Shown piece after piece: positions 54,943-63,954 of a stretch of DNA of 64,000 nt. The position numbers were made by a program, and so were the translations under genes. Numbering within the stretch: the first letter of the stretch is position 1; each line of letters begins with the position of its first letter. Location of the stretch: contig NZ_CP043538.1 in the NCBI RefSeq assembly GCF_000364445.2, positions 474,501 through 538,500 of the forward strand, given 5' to 3'. Origin of the DNA: Methylobacterium mesophilicum SR1.6/6 (GTDB taxonomy: Bacteria > Pseudomonadota > Alphaproteobacteria > Rhizobiales > Beijerinckiaceae). The notes beneath the pieces are model-generated. The model made no database searches, was not told where the DNA came from, and saw only the letters and a program-made list of their open reading frames with translations.

Positions 54943-56058
54943 GTGCCGGAATCCGTGCTTATCACTGGTGGCGCTGGCTTTATTGGCCGCCATCTTTCCA
55001 TGGAATTGCTGCGCCGCGGCTACCACGTGCGGGTGCTCGACAGCCTGATCGAGCAGGTCCACGGCGGCGACAGGAGTGACGCTGCCGCGCTGCCGCCGGA
55101 CGTCGAATTCCAGCCCGGCGACGTTCGCGACGGTGCGGCGATGAGCCGGGCGCTCCACGGGATCGACCGGGTCGTCCACCTCGCCGCCGAGGTCGGCGTC
55201 GGGCAGAGCATGTACGCGGTCGAGCGCTACGTCTCGGTCAACGATTGCGGCACGGCGGTGCTGTTCCAGCAGCTGATCGAGGCGCCGGTGAAGCGCGTGG
55301 TCGTGGCCTCCTCGATGAGCGTCTACGGCGAAGGGCTGTACCGAACCTCGGATGGCGCCACCGCGGAAGAGGTCGTGCGCCGCCCGCGCCGGCCCGGCGA
55401 GCCCTGGGATCCCTTGGACGCGCGGGGAGAGCCGATGCGGCCGATCCCGACCCCGGAGACCAAGCGTCCGGCGCTCGCCTCCGTGTACGCGCTGACCAAG
55501 TACATGCAGGAGCGCCTGACGCTGACGCTGGCCCCCGCCTACGGGATGGAGGGCGTGGCGCTGCGCCTGTGGAACGCCTACGGGCCGGGCCAGGCGCTCT
55601 CGAACCCCTATACCGGCGTCCTGGCGATCTTCGCGGCCCGCCTGCACAACGGCCAGCCGCCGATGATCTTCGAGGACGGGGCGCAGCGGCGCGACTTCGT
55701 CCACGTGGAGGACGTCGCCCGGGCCTTCGCGCTGGCCCTGGAACATCCGGCAGCCGCCGGTCAGGTCTACAACGTCGGCAGCGGCGAGGATCGGACGGTC
55801 AGCGAGGTCGCCCGGCTGCTCGCCCGCGCCATGGGCCGGGAGGGGATCGAGCCGGAGGTGACCGGCCAGGCGCGGCTCGGTGACATCCGCCACTGCATCG
55901 CCGACATCGGCCGGATCCAGCGGGAGCTCGGCTACGCGCCGCGCCGCGACTTCGTCGAGGGGCTCGCCGAGCTGGCCACCTGGGTGGCCGAGCAGCAGGC
56001 CGTTGACCGCGTCGCGGAGGCGCGGCGCGAGCTCGAAGCGCGCGGTCTCGTCGCGTGA
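54943..56058 (+). CDS. NAD-dependent sugar epimerase/dehydratase, first gene of the glycan cassette
   Basis: Extended SDR of 371 residues. The cofactor loop is ITGGAGFIGRHLSMEL, the catalytic Ser lies in VVASSMSVYGEG, and Tyr and Lys are in YALTKYMQER. The NDP-sugar-binding part includes RLWNAYGPGQALSNPYTGV. An insertion with VRRPRRPGEPWDPLDARG lies between Ser and Tyr. The start is GTG at 54943, with a weak upstream site; a second GTG four codons later is possible. The stop overlaps the next GTG by four bases. The sugar converted is unknown. Confidence 0.9.
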   Translation: MPESVLITGGAGFIGRHLSMELLRRGYHVRVLDSLIEQVHGGDRSDAAALPPDVEFQPGDVRDGAAMSRALHGIDRVVHLAAEVGVGQSMYAVERYVSVNDCGTAVLFQQLIEAPVKRVVVASSMSVYGEGLYRTSDGATAEEVVRRPRRPGEPWDPLDARGEPMRPIPTPETKRPALASVYALTKYMQERLTLTLAPAYGMEGVALRLWNAYGPGQALSNPYTGVLAIFAARLHNGQPPMIFEDGAQRRDFVHVEDVARAFALALEHPAAAGQVYNVGSGEDRTVSEVARLLARAMGREGIEPEVTGQARLGDIRHCIADIGRIQRELGYAPRRDFVEGLAELATWVAEQQAVDRVAEARRELEARGLVA

Positions 56059-57116
56059 GCGGGCGGCCGATCCTCGTCACCGGCGGCGCCGGCTTCATCG
56101 GCGCCAACTTGTCCGACAGCCTCGCGGCCGACGGCCACGCCGTGATCGTCTTCGACGCCCTGTCGCGCCCGGGCGTGGCGGCCAACCTGGATTGGCTGCG
56201 GCAGCGCCACGGCGGCCGGATCAGCCCGGTCGTCGCCGACATCCGCGACGCGCAGGAACTCGCCCGCGCGGTGGCGGAGGCCGGGGCGGTGTTCCACTTC
56301 GCCGCCCAGGTCGCCGTGACGACGAGCCTCGTCGCCCCCCGGGCCGACATGGAAATCAACCTCCTCGGCACCGTGAACCTGCTGGAGGCCCTGCGCGCCC
56401 TGAAGCGGCCGGTCCCCCTGCTCTACGCCTCGACCAACAAGGTCTACGGAAACCTGCCGGACCTTGCCCTCGAGGCAGTCGGCGACGCCCATCTGCCGGC
56501 CGACCTCGCCTTGCGGGCCCGCGGCATCGGCGAGACCCGGCCCCTCGACTTCCACACGCCCTACGGCTGCTCCAAGGGCGCGGCGGACCAGTACGTGCTC
56601 GACTACGCCCGCAGCTTCGGCCTCCCGGCGGCGGTGATGCGGATGAGCTGCATCTACGGGCCGCGCCAGATGGGCAACGAGGATCAGGGCTGGGTCGCCC
56701 ATTTCCTGATCCGTGCGCTCGCGGGGGAATCCGTGACGCTCTACGGCGACGGCCGGCAGGTGCGCGACATCCTGCACGTGCGCGACGTGGTGGCGGTCTA
56801 CCGGGCGGCGCTCGCCCGCATCGGTGACGCGTCCGGCCACGCCTTCAACATCGGCGGCGGCCCCGGCAACGCCGTGAGCCTGCTGCAGCTCCTCGACCAT
56901 GCCGGCGCCCTGCTGGGGCGTCCCGTGGCGCGGAGCTTCCAGGACTGGCGCCCGGGCGACCAGCGCTACTACGTCTCCGACACGCGCCGGGCTGTCGCGC
57001 GGCTGGGACTCGCGCCCTTCACGGGCTGGCGCGAAGGGGTCTCCGACCTCGCCGGCTGGCTCACCGCCGCGCGCGCGCAGCCGGGCCCGGCGCCGTTTGC
57101 GGGAGCGGCCGCATGA
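56055..57116 (+). CDS. NAD-dependent sugar epimerase (CDP-paratose 2-epimerase-like)
   Basis: Extended SDR of 353 residues. The cofactor loop is VTGGAGFIGANLSDSL. The blocks LLYASTNKVYGNLPD, YGCSKGAADQYVLDYARSFG and SCIYGPRQMGNEDQGWVAHF are close to CDP-paratose 2-epimerase (RfbE) and its relatives. The catalytic Tyr and Lys are in YGCSK. Both ends overlap neighbours by four bases (GTGA and ATGA). It probably supplies an unusual epimerised NDP-sugar to the four downstream glycosyltransferases. Confidence 0.88.
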   Translation: MSGRPILVTGGAGFIGANLSDSLAADGHAVIVFDALSRPGVAANLDWLRQRHGGRISPVVADIRDAQELARAVAEAGAVFHFAAQVAVTTSLVAPRADMEINLLGTVNLLEALRALKRPVPLLYASTNKVYGNLPDLALEAVGDAHLPADLALRARGIGETRPLDFHTPYGCSKGAADQYVLDYARSFGLPAAVMRMSCIYGPRQMGNEDQGWVAHFLIRALAGESVTLYGDGRQVRDILHVRDVVAVYRAALARIGDASGHAFNIGGGPGNAVSLLQLLDHAGALLGRPVARSFQDWRPGDQRYYVSDTRRAVARLGLAPFTGWREGVSDLAGWLTAARAQPGPAPFAGAAA

Positions 57117-58420
57117 GAGTCGCGCTCGTCAACCCATCCTGGGATTACCGCAACAGCATCTATTTCGGCTGCCGCGAGCCGCACCTGCCGCTGGAACTCG
57201 GCTATTCCGCCGCCCTGCTCGCGGCCACCGGCCATGAGACGCTGGTGGTCGACGCCCACCTGGAGGGCCTCACCGCCGAGGCTGCCGCCGACCGGGTCGC
57301 GGCCTTCGCCCCCGCCATGACCGTTGTGGCGACCGCCCCCACCTACCTGTTCTGGCGCTGCGCCCCGCCGGAGCTGCGCAGCCCCCGCGCCTTCCTCGAC
57401 ACCCTGGCGGGAAGGGGCGGGACAACGGTCGCGGTCGGCCCCCACGGCTCGGCGACGCCGCGGCCGGTCCTGGACAAACTCGGCTGCGATATCGTCGTGC
57501 GCGGCGAGTGCGAGGAGGTCGTCGCCCGCCTCGCCGGCCTCGGCGGCCTGGGGCCGGACACCCTGCGGGCCGTGCCGGCCCTCGCGTTCCGCGATGGCGA
57601 AACGGTCGCCGTGACCGGCCCGCCCCATGCCGGCCGCTTCACCGACCTGCCGGCCCTGCGCTGGCCGGAGGGCTGGATCGCCCGGCACCGGCACCACCAC
57701 CACCGCTTCGACGCCGCGCCCGACGGCCCGGGCGCCGAGGTTGAAGCCTCGCGCGGCTGTCCCTACACCTGCTCGTTCTGCGCCAAGATCGATTTCCGCG
57801 ATGCCTACCGGCGCCGGGACCTCACCATCGTCCTAGACGAAATCGACGGGCTGATCGCGCAGGGCGTCACCTACGTCTACTTCGTCGACGAGATCTTCCT
57901 GCCGCAGAAGCCGCTCCTGGAGGCGGTGGTCGCCCGCGATCTGCGCTTCGGGATCCAGACCCGGATCGATCTCTGGAAGCCCGACATGCTCGACCTCCTC
58001 GGGGCGGCCGGCTGCGTCTCCATCGAGGCCGGGATCGAGAGCCTGACGGAGGAAGGCCGCGCCGCCCTCGACAAAAACTGCCGCGCCTCGACCGACGACC
58101 TTGCCGAGCGCCTGATCCATGCCCGTCGCTCGGTGCCGTTCGTGCAGGCGAACCTCATCGCCGTGGCCGGCGACGACCCCGACCTCGTGGCGACGTGGCG
58201 CGACCGGCTGCGCGGCCAGGGCGTCTGGGCGAACGACCCGGTTCCGCTCTACCCCTATCCGAGTTCCCCCGATTACCGGCGCCTCTGGGGCGCGCCCGAC
58301 GATCAGGCCTGGGAGCGGGCGCACGCCCACTACCTGGGCCAGTTCACCCAATTCAGCGACATCCAGGACGAGCGCCCCCTCCCCCTCCCCGAGCTGGAGG
58401 CCGCATGCGGGTGCTGCTGA
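57113..58420 (+). CDS. B12-binding-domain radical SAM enzyme
   Basis: 435 residues. An N-terminal cobalamin-binding-like domain (about 1-140: VALVNPSWDYRNSIYFG, HLPLELGYSAALLAATGHE) precedes a radical SAM barrel with the [4Fe-4S] motif CPYTCSFCAK. SAM-barrel blocks are VYFVDEIFLPQKPLLEAVV, FGIQTRIDLWKPDML and VSIEAGIESLTEEG. It ends in the Cys-rich EAACGCC. From memory, TIGRFAMs described B12/radical SAM proteins of a rhizobial twelve-gene cassette (rhizo-twelve) in such a setting. Such enzymes methylate or rearrange unactivated carbons. It overlaps the next gene by 16 bases. Confidence 0.9.
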   Translation: MRVALVNPSWDYRNSIYFGCREPHLPLELGYSAALLAATGHETLVVDAHLEGLTAEAAADRVAAFAPAMTVVATAPTYLFWRCAPPELRSPRAFLDTLAGRGGTTVAVGPHGSATPRPVLDKLGCDIVVRGECEEVVARLAGLGGLGPDTLRAVPALAFRDGETVAVTGPPHAGRFTDLPALRWPEGWIARHRHHHHRFDAAPDGPGAEVEASRGCPYTCSFCAKIDFRDAYRRRDLTIVLDEIDGLIAQGVTYVYFVDEIFLPQKPLLEAVVARDLRFGIQTRIDLWKPDMLDLLGAAGCVSIEAGIESLTEEGRAALDKNCRASTDDLAERLIHARRSVPFVQANLIAVAGDDPDLVATWRDRLRGQGVWANDPVPLYPYPSSPDYRRLWGAPDDQAWERAHAHYLGQFTQFSDIQDERPLPLPELEAACGCC

Positions 58421-59538
58421 GTCCCTCCCCGGCGACGGCGCCGCACGTCCTGATGAGCGCGGATGCGGTGGGCGGCGTCTGGCAGTACAGCCTCGACCTC
58501 GCCGCCGGACTCGTGCGGCGGGGCTCAGCCGTGACCGTAGCGGTCCTGGGACCCGCGCCCGCCGACGGGCGGATCGCCGCGGCCGAGAGGGACACCGGCG
58601 CCCGCATCGTCGCCACCGGCCTGCCCCTCGACTGGACCGCCGGGACGCCGGACGCCGTGCTCGACGCCGCGCGGGCGCTGGCGGACCTCGCCCGCACCTG
58701 CGGGGCCGACTGCGTGCATCTGCACAGCCCCGCCCTGGCGCTGGCGGATTATCCCGTTCCGGTGGCCGCCGTGTGCCATTCCTGCGTGGCGACGTGGTGG
58801 GATGCCGTCGAGACCGGGCCATTGCCGGCCGACCTTGCGTGGCGCCACGACCTCGCCGTGCGGGGCTGCCGCGCCGCGGATGCCCTCCTCGCCCCCACCC
58901 GGGCGCACGCCCTCGCCACCGCCCGGGTCTGCGGCCTCGCAGCTCCGCCCGTCGTTGTCCGCAACGGGCGCGACCCGAGCGGCCTGCCGCCCCGGGCCGC
59001 CGCCCCCGTCGCCTTCACGGCCGGCCGTCTCTGGGACCGGGCGAAGAACGCCGCCGCCCTCGACCGCCTCGCGGCCCGCCTGTCCGTGCCGCTGCGCGCC
59101 GCCGGCTCCATCGACGGGCCGAACGGCGGCCGGGTCGAGACGCTTCACCTGCGGCTCCTCGGACGGCTCGACGATGCGGGCATCGCCGCGGAACTCGCCG
59201 GCCGGCCGGTCTTCGTGTCGCTCGCCCGCTACGAGCCCTTCGGCCTCGCCGTTCTGGAGGCCGCCGCGGCAGGTTGCGCCCTGGTGCTGTCGGACCTCCC
59301 GAGCTTTCGCGAATTGTGGGACGGTGCCGCCGCCTTCGTGGACGCGGACGACGACGAAGCGGCGGCCGGTGCCGTACAGGGCCTCCTCGACGATCCCGTC
59401 CGGCGCGCGGCTGCCGGCCAAGCCGCCGCCGTGCGCGCCGGCCGCTACGGCGTCGCGCCGATGATCGAGGGGGTGCTCGGCGTCCTGCTTGGCCTCGGCG
59501 CCGGGGTGCCGGCCCGGCTCGGGGGAGCCGCCGCATGA
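58405..59538 (+). CDS. Glycosyltransferase, GT4-like
   Basis: GT-B glycosyltransferase of 377 residues. The N-terminal half has the acceptor-side motif MSADAVGGVWQYSLDLAAGL. The C-terminal half has FTAGRLWDRAKNAAALDRLA, SLARYEPFGLAVLEAAAAGC and the conserved E-x7-E (EPFGLAVLE) for the NDP-sugar phosphates. The start MRVLLSPSPATAPHV at 58405 lies inside the end of the radical SAM gene, which fixes co-translation. It acts in the cytoplasm or at the inner face of the membrane. Confidence 0.9.
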   Translation: MRVLLSPSPATAPHVLMSADAVGGVWQYSLDLAAGLVRRGSAVTVAVLGPAPADGRIAAAERDTGARIVATGLPLDWTAGTPDAVLDAARALADLARTCGADCVHLHSPALALADYPVPVAAVCHSCVATWWDAVETGPLPADLAWRHDLAVRGCRAADALLAPTRAHALATARVCGLAAPPVVVRNGRDPSGLPPRAAAPVAFTAGRLWDRAKNAAALDRLAARLSVPLRAAGSIDGPNGGRVETLHLRLLGRLDDAGIAAELAGRPVFVSLARYEPFGLAVLEAAAAGCALVLSDLPSFRELWDGAAAFVDADDDEAAAGAVQGLLDDPVRRAAAGQAAAVRAGRYGVAPMIEGVLGVLLGLGAGVPARLGGAAA

Positions 59539-60683
59539 GGATCGCCTATTTCACCCACTCGCTGGCCTCGTGCTGGAACCACGGCAATGCGCATTTCCTG
59601 CGCGGGGTGCTGCGGGACCTGATGGCCCGCGGCCACGCCGTGACCGCCTACGAGCCCGAGAACGCCTGGAGCCTCGCAAACCTCCTGCGCGACCACGGCG
59701 AGGCCGGCCTCGACGCCTACCGGGCGGCCTATCCGGAGCTTGCCTCCACGCGCTACGCAGATGTCGACGCGGTGATCGAGCGCGCGGCAGACAGCGACCT
59801 CGTGCTGGTCCACGAGTGGAACGAGCCGGCCCTGGTGGCGGCCCTCGGCGCCGCCCGGCGCCGCGGGGCGCGCTACACGCTCCTGTTCCACGACACCCAC
59901 CACCGGGCGGTGAGCGCCCCGGAGGAGATGGGGCGGTTCGATCTCTCCGGCTACGACGGCGTGCTGGCCTTCGGCGAGACGCTGGCCGCGGTCTACCGGG
60001 CGAAGGGCTGGGGTCGCCGCGCCTTCGTCTGGCACGAGGCCGCCGACACGCGGCTGTTCCACCCGCCTGCTCGGAAGGGCACCCGCGCCGGCCTGATCTG
60101 GATCGGCAACTGGGGCGACGACGAGCGCAGCGCGGAACTGGAGACCTACCTGTTCCGCCCCGCCGCGGAAGCCGGCCTGCCGCTGGACGTCTACGGCGTG
60201 CGCTTCCCCGAGGCGGCGCTCGCGACCCTGAGGCATTACGGCGCCCGCTATCACGGCTGGGCGGCGAACGCCGCGGCGCCGGGCCTGTTCGCCCGCCACC
60301 TCGCCACGGTCCACGTGCCCCGGCGCTTCTACGTGGAGCGCCTGCCCGGCATCCCGACGATCCGGGTGTTCGAGTCACTCGCCTGCGGCATCCCCCTGGT
60401 CTGCGCGCCCTGGGACGACGCGGAGAGCCTGTTCCGCCCGGGCCGGGACTACCTCGTGGCCCGCACGGGCATTGAGATGGAGGACCACCTGCGCGCCCTG
60501 AGGGCGGATGCCGGCCTGCGAGCGGCGCTCGCCGCCTCGGGCCTCGCCACCATCCAGGCGCGTCACACCTGCGCGCACCGGGCCGAGGAGCTGCTCGGCA
60601 TCGTCGAGAGCTTGGCCGAGAGCTCGGCGAAGAGCTCGGCCCAGGACCTGCGGGCGCCCACCACCCTGGAGGCCACCGCATGA
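59535..60683 (+). CDS. CgeB-like glycosyltransferase 1 of 3
   Basis: 382 residues. It opens MRIAYFTHSLASCWNHGNAH, sharing the pattern S-x-W-x-(N/H)-G-x-A-x-x-(Y/F)-R with the next two genes. The C-terminal donor domain has GLIWIGNWGDDERSAELETY and RVFESLACGIPLVCAPWDDAE, typical of CgeB/GT-B proteins. The start overlaps the previous stop (ATGA), and its own stop overlaps the next start. The tail (about 355-382) is low-complexity (SLAESSAKSSAQD). Donor and acceptor are unknown. Confidence 0.87.
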   Translation: MRIAYFTHSLASCWNHGNAHFLRGVLRDLMARGHAVTAYEPENAWSLANLLRDHGEAGLDAYRAAYPELASTRYADVDAVIERAADSDLVLVHEWNEPALVAALGAARRRGARYTLLFHDTHHRAVSAPEEMGRFDLSGYDGVLAFGETLAAVYRAKGWGRRAFVWHEAADTRLFHPPARKGTRAGLIWIGNWGDDERSAELETYLFRPAAEAGLPLDVYGVRFPEAALATLRHYGARYHGWAANAAAPGLFARHLATVHVPRRFYVERLPGIPTIRVFESLACGIPLVCAPWDDAESLFRPGRDYLVARTGIEMEDHLRALRADAGLRAALAASGLATIQARHTCAHRAEELLGIVESLAESSAKSSAQDLRAPTTLEATA

Positions 60684-61792
60684 AGATCGCCTTCTACGGC
60701 TCCTCCCTGCTGTCGTCCTACTGGAACGGCGCCGCGACCTACTACCGGGGCATGCTCGCCGCCCTGGCGCGGCACGGCCACACGATCACGTTCTACGAGC
60801 CCGACGCCTTCGACCGGCAGCAGCACCGGGACATCGAGCCGCCGCCCTACGCGGCCGTCACGGTCTATCCGGCGACCATCGAGGCCGCCCGCGCGGTCAT
60901 CGCCGAGGCGGCGCAGGCCGACGTGGTGGTGAAGGCGAGCGGCGTCGGCGTGTTCGACGACGAACTCCTCCACGGCGTCATCGCGGCGTCCCGCCCCGAG
61001 GCGGTGCGGATCTTCTGGGACGTGGATGCCCCGGCGACGCTGTCCGAGATGCGCGCCGATCCCGACCACGCGCTCCGCCGCGCCCTGCCCGACCTCGACC
61101 TCGTGCTGACCTACGGGGGCGGCCCGCCGGTGGTCTCGGCCTACGAGGGTTTCGGCGCGCGCGCCTGCATCCCGATCTACAACGCGCTGGATCCGGACAC
61201 CCATTTCCCGGTGCCGCCGGAGCCGCGCTTTTCAGCCGACCTCGCCTTCCTGGGCAACCGCCTGCCGGACCGCGAGGCGCGGGTGGAAAAATTCTTCCTG
61301 GCGGCGGCGGCGCGGCTGCCGGAGCGGGCCTTCCTGATCGGCGGCAACGGCTGGGAGAGCCGGGGCCTGCCGCTCAACGTCCGGCATCTCGGCCACGTCT
61401 ACACGCGCGAGCACAACGCCTTCAACACGACGCCGCGCGCGGTCCTGAACATCGCCCGGGACAGCATGGCGGCGGTGGGCTTCTCCCCCGCCACCCGGGT
61501 GTTCGAGGCGGCGGGCGCCGGCGCCTGCCTGATCACCGATGCCTGGGAGGGCCTTGGCCTGTTCCTCGACGATGACACCGAGGTGCTGGTCGCCCGGGAC
61601 GGGCGGGATGTGGCCGACCACGTCGCGGCCCTCACGCCGGAGCGGGCCCGCGCCATCGGCGAGGCCGCGCGTCGCCGCATCACGGCCGAGCACACCTATG
61701 CGCGCCGCGCCATCGAGGTGGACGCAATCCTGCGGGCCGAGGCGGCCCGCAAGGCGGAGGCCGTGGGCGCGGCCCGGCGGAGCGTCGCGTGA
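60680..61792 (+). CDS. CgeB-like glycosyltransferase 2 of 3
   Basis: 370 residues. The N-terminus MKIAFYGSSLLSSYWNGAAT and YYRGMLAALARHGHTITFYE match the paralogue family. The donor domain has DLAFLGNRLPDREARVEKFF, NIARDSMAAVGFSPATRVFE and AAGAGACLITDAWEGL, the CgeB-type signature. Four-base overlaps lie on both sides (ATGA and GTGA). It is more similar to gene 3 than to gene 1 in the C-terminal domain. Confidence 0.87.
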   Translation: MKIAFYGSSLLSSYWNGAATYYRGMLAALARHGHTITFYEPDAFDRQQHRDIEPPPYAAVTVYPATIEAARAVIAEAAQADVVVKASGVGVFDDELLHGVIAASRPEAVRIFWDVDAPATLSEMRADPDHALRRALPDLDLVLTYGGGPPVVSAYEGFGARACIPIYNALDPDTHFPVPPEPRFSADLAFLGNRLPDREARVEKFFLAAAARLPERAFLIGGNGWESRGLPLNVRHLGHVYTREHNAFNTTPRAVLNIARDSMAAVGFSPATRVFEAAGAGACLITDAWEGLGLFLDDDTEVLVARDGRDVADHVAALTPERARAIGEAARRRITAEHTYARRAIEVDAILRAEAARKAEAVGAARRSVA

Positions 61793-62904
61793 GCGCGGCC
61801 CCGCAGGCCCCGCTGCGCCTCGTCGTCCTGGGCCTGAGCCTGTCCTCGTCCTGGGGGAACGGGCACGCCACCACGTACCGGGCGCTGCTCAAGGCCTTCG
61901 CCGACCGCGGCCACGACGTGCTGTTCCTGGAGCGCGACGTGCCCTGGTACGCCGCGCATCGCGACCTGGCCGAGCCCGGCTTCTGCGACCTCGCCCTCTA
62001 CGCCGACCTCGACGGGCTCGCCGCGCACCGCGCCGCCATCGCGGCGGCGGATGCCGTGATCGTCGGCTCCTACGTGCCGGAGGGCATCGCGGCGGGCGCA
62101 CGCGTGCTCGACTGGGCGCGCGGCGTCACCGCCTTCTACGACATCGACACGCCCGTGACCCTGGCAGCCCTGGAGGCCGGCACCTGCGCGTACCTCGCGG
62201 CCGGGCAGATCCGCGACTACGACCTCTACCTGTCCTTCACAGGCGGCCCGACCCTGCGGCGCCTGGAGCGGGATTACGGCGCGCCCGCGGCGAGCGCCCT
62301 CTACTGCTCGGTCGACCCGGAAGCCTACCCGATCCTCGACCGCCCGGCGCGCTACGACCTCAGTTATCTCGGGACCTACAGCCCGGACCGGCAGCCTACC
62401 CTGGAGCGCCTGCTGATCGAGCCAGCCCGCCGCGCCCCGAAGCTGCGCTTCGCGGTGGCCGGACCGCAATACCCGGCCGGCATCGACTGGCCCTCCAACG
62501 TGGAGCGGATCGAGCACCTGCCGCCCGACCGGCACCCTGAGTTCTACGCGGCGAGCCGCTACACGTTGAACGTCACCCGCGCCGACATGGTCCGGGCCGG
62601 CTGGAGCCCGAGCGTGCGCCTGTTCGAGGCGGGCGCCTGCGGCACCCCGGTGCTCTCCGACCGCTGGGACGGGCTCGACACCCTGCTGGTGCCGGAGCGC
62701 GAGATCCTGCTGCCGGACGGTCCGGACGCCGTCCTCTCTATCCTGCGCGACCGCTCCGAGGCCGAGCGGCGGCAGCTCGGCGCGGCGGCCCGGGCAGCGA
62801 TCCTGGCGCGGCACACCGCCGCCGTCCGCGCCGCGGACCTCGAACGCATCCTCGGCGAGGCACGGGCGCAGCGTGCGCCCGCTCTCGCGGTCATCGGTCA
62901 CTAG
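61789..62904 (+). CDS. CgeB-like glycosyltransferase 3 of 3
   Basis: 371 residues, GTG start overlapping the previous stop. The N-terminal motif is GLSLSSSWGNGHATTYRALL and the donor domain has DLSYLGTYSPDRQPTLERLL, NVTRADMVRAGWSPSVRLFE and AGACGTPVLSDRWDGLD. It is clearly paralogous to the two upstream genes, suggesting tandem duplication and specialisation for successive sugars. It is followed after 12 bases by the UXS-like gene. Confidence 0.87.
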   Translation: MSAAPQAPLRLVVLGLSLSSSWGNGHATTYRALLKAFADRGHDVLFLERDVPWYAAHRDLAEPGFCDLALYADLDGLAAHRAAIAAADAVIVGSYVPEGIAAGARVLDWARGVTAFYDIDTPVTLAALEAGTCAYLAAGQIRDYDLYLSFTGGPTLRRLERDYGAPAASALYCSVDPEAYPILDRPARYDLSYLGTYSPDRQPTLERLLIEPARRAPKLRFAVAGPQYPAGIDWPSNVERIEHLPPDRHPEFYAASRYTLNVTRADMVRAGWSPSVRLFEAGACGTPVLSDRWDGLDTLLVPEREILLPDGPDAVLSILRDRSEAERRQLGAAARAAILARHTAAVRAADLERILGEARAQRAPALAVIGH

Positions 62905-62916
62905 GCAGGCGGGAGA

Positions 62917-63927
62917 ATGATGGTGGGAACCAGGAGCGGTGTCCGAGTCCTCGTCGCCGGCGGCGCCGGCTTCATCGGCTCGCATCTGATCGACGCGCTC
63001 CTCGCCGAGGGCGCGCGCGTCACCTGCGTCGACAGCCTGCTCACCGGAAGGCGGGCGAACCTCGCCCACCTCGCCCGCGAGCCGCGCTTCGACTTCGTGG
63101 AAGCGGATGTGACCGCGCCGCTGCCCTCGCTGCCGCGCGTCGACAGGGTCTACAATCTCGCCTGCGCGGCCTCGCCGCCGCACTATCAGGCCGACCCGAT
63201 CCACACGATGATGACCAGCGTGCTGGGCACCGGCCGGCTCCTGGAACTCGCCCGGGATTCGGAGGCGCGCTTCCTCCAGGCCTCGACCAGCGAGGTCTAC
63301 GGCGATCCGGAGCGGCACCCGCAGGAGGAATCCTACTGGGGCAACGTGAACCCCACGGGGCCGCGGGCCTGCTACGACGAGGGCAAGCGCTCCGCCGAGA
63401 CCCTGACCTTCGACTTCGAGCGCCAGCACGGCCTCGACATCCGCGTGGCGCGGATCTTCAACACCTACGGGCCCCGGATGCGCGCCGATGACGGGCGCGT
63501 CGTCTCCAACGTGATCTGCCAGGCGCTCGCGGGCGACGACATCACGGTCTACGGCGACGGCGAGCAGACTCGCTCCTTCTGCTACGTCAGCGACTTGGTG
63601 GACGGGCTCCTCCGTCTGATGGAGGCCGGGACGCCCCTCGACGGGCCGGTCAACCTCGGCAACCCCCGGGAGATGACCGTCGGCGAACTGGTCGACCTCG
63701 TCGTGCGGATGACCGAGACCCCGTCCCGCATCGTGCGCCGGCCGCTGCCGGTGGACGATCCACAGCGCCGGCGCCCCGACATCACCCGTGCAGAGACGCG
63801 GCTCGGCTGGTCGCCCCGGGTGCCGCTGGAGGAGGGCCTGGAGGCGACGATCGCGTGGTTCTCCCGCGAGATCGCCCCGCGCCCCGCCCGTCCGGCCATC
63901 GAGGAGCGCGCCGTTGTCGCCGGCTGA
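62917..63927 (+). CDS. UDP-glucuronate decarboxylase-like SDR (UXS family)
   Basis: Extended SDR of 335-336 residues. Cofactor loop VAGGAGFIGSHLIDALL, then YNLACAASPPHYQADPIHTM, QASTSEVYGDPERHPQ, YDEGKRSAETLTFDFERQHG and RIFNTYGPRMRADDGRVVSN are hallmarks of UXS, which makes UDP-xylose from UDP-glucuronate. The catalytic Tyr and Lys are in YDEGK. GGGAG lies 1 base before the first ATG (62917) and 4 before the second (62920), favouring 62920. It probably provides a pentose donor for the glycosyltransferases just upstream. Confidence 0.9.
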   Translation: MMVGTRSGVRVLVAGGAGFIGSHLIDALLAEGARVTCVDSLLTGRRANLAHLAREPRFDFVEADVTAPLPSLPRVDRVYNLACAASPPHYQADPIHTMMTSVLGTGRLLELARDSEARFLQASTSEVYGDPERHPQEESYWGNVNPTGPRACYDEGKRSAETLTFDFERQHGLDIRVARIFNTYGPRMRADDGRVVSNVICQALAGDDITVYGDGEQTRSFCYVSDLVDGLLRLMEAGTPLDGPVNLGNPREMTVGELVDLVVRMTETPSRIVRRPLPVDDPQRRRPDITRAETRLGWSPRVPLEEGLEATIAWFSREIAPRPARPAIEERAVVAG

Positions 63928-63954
63928 TCGAAGCTCCGGACGTCCGAGGCGCTG

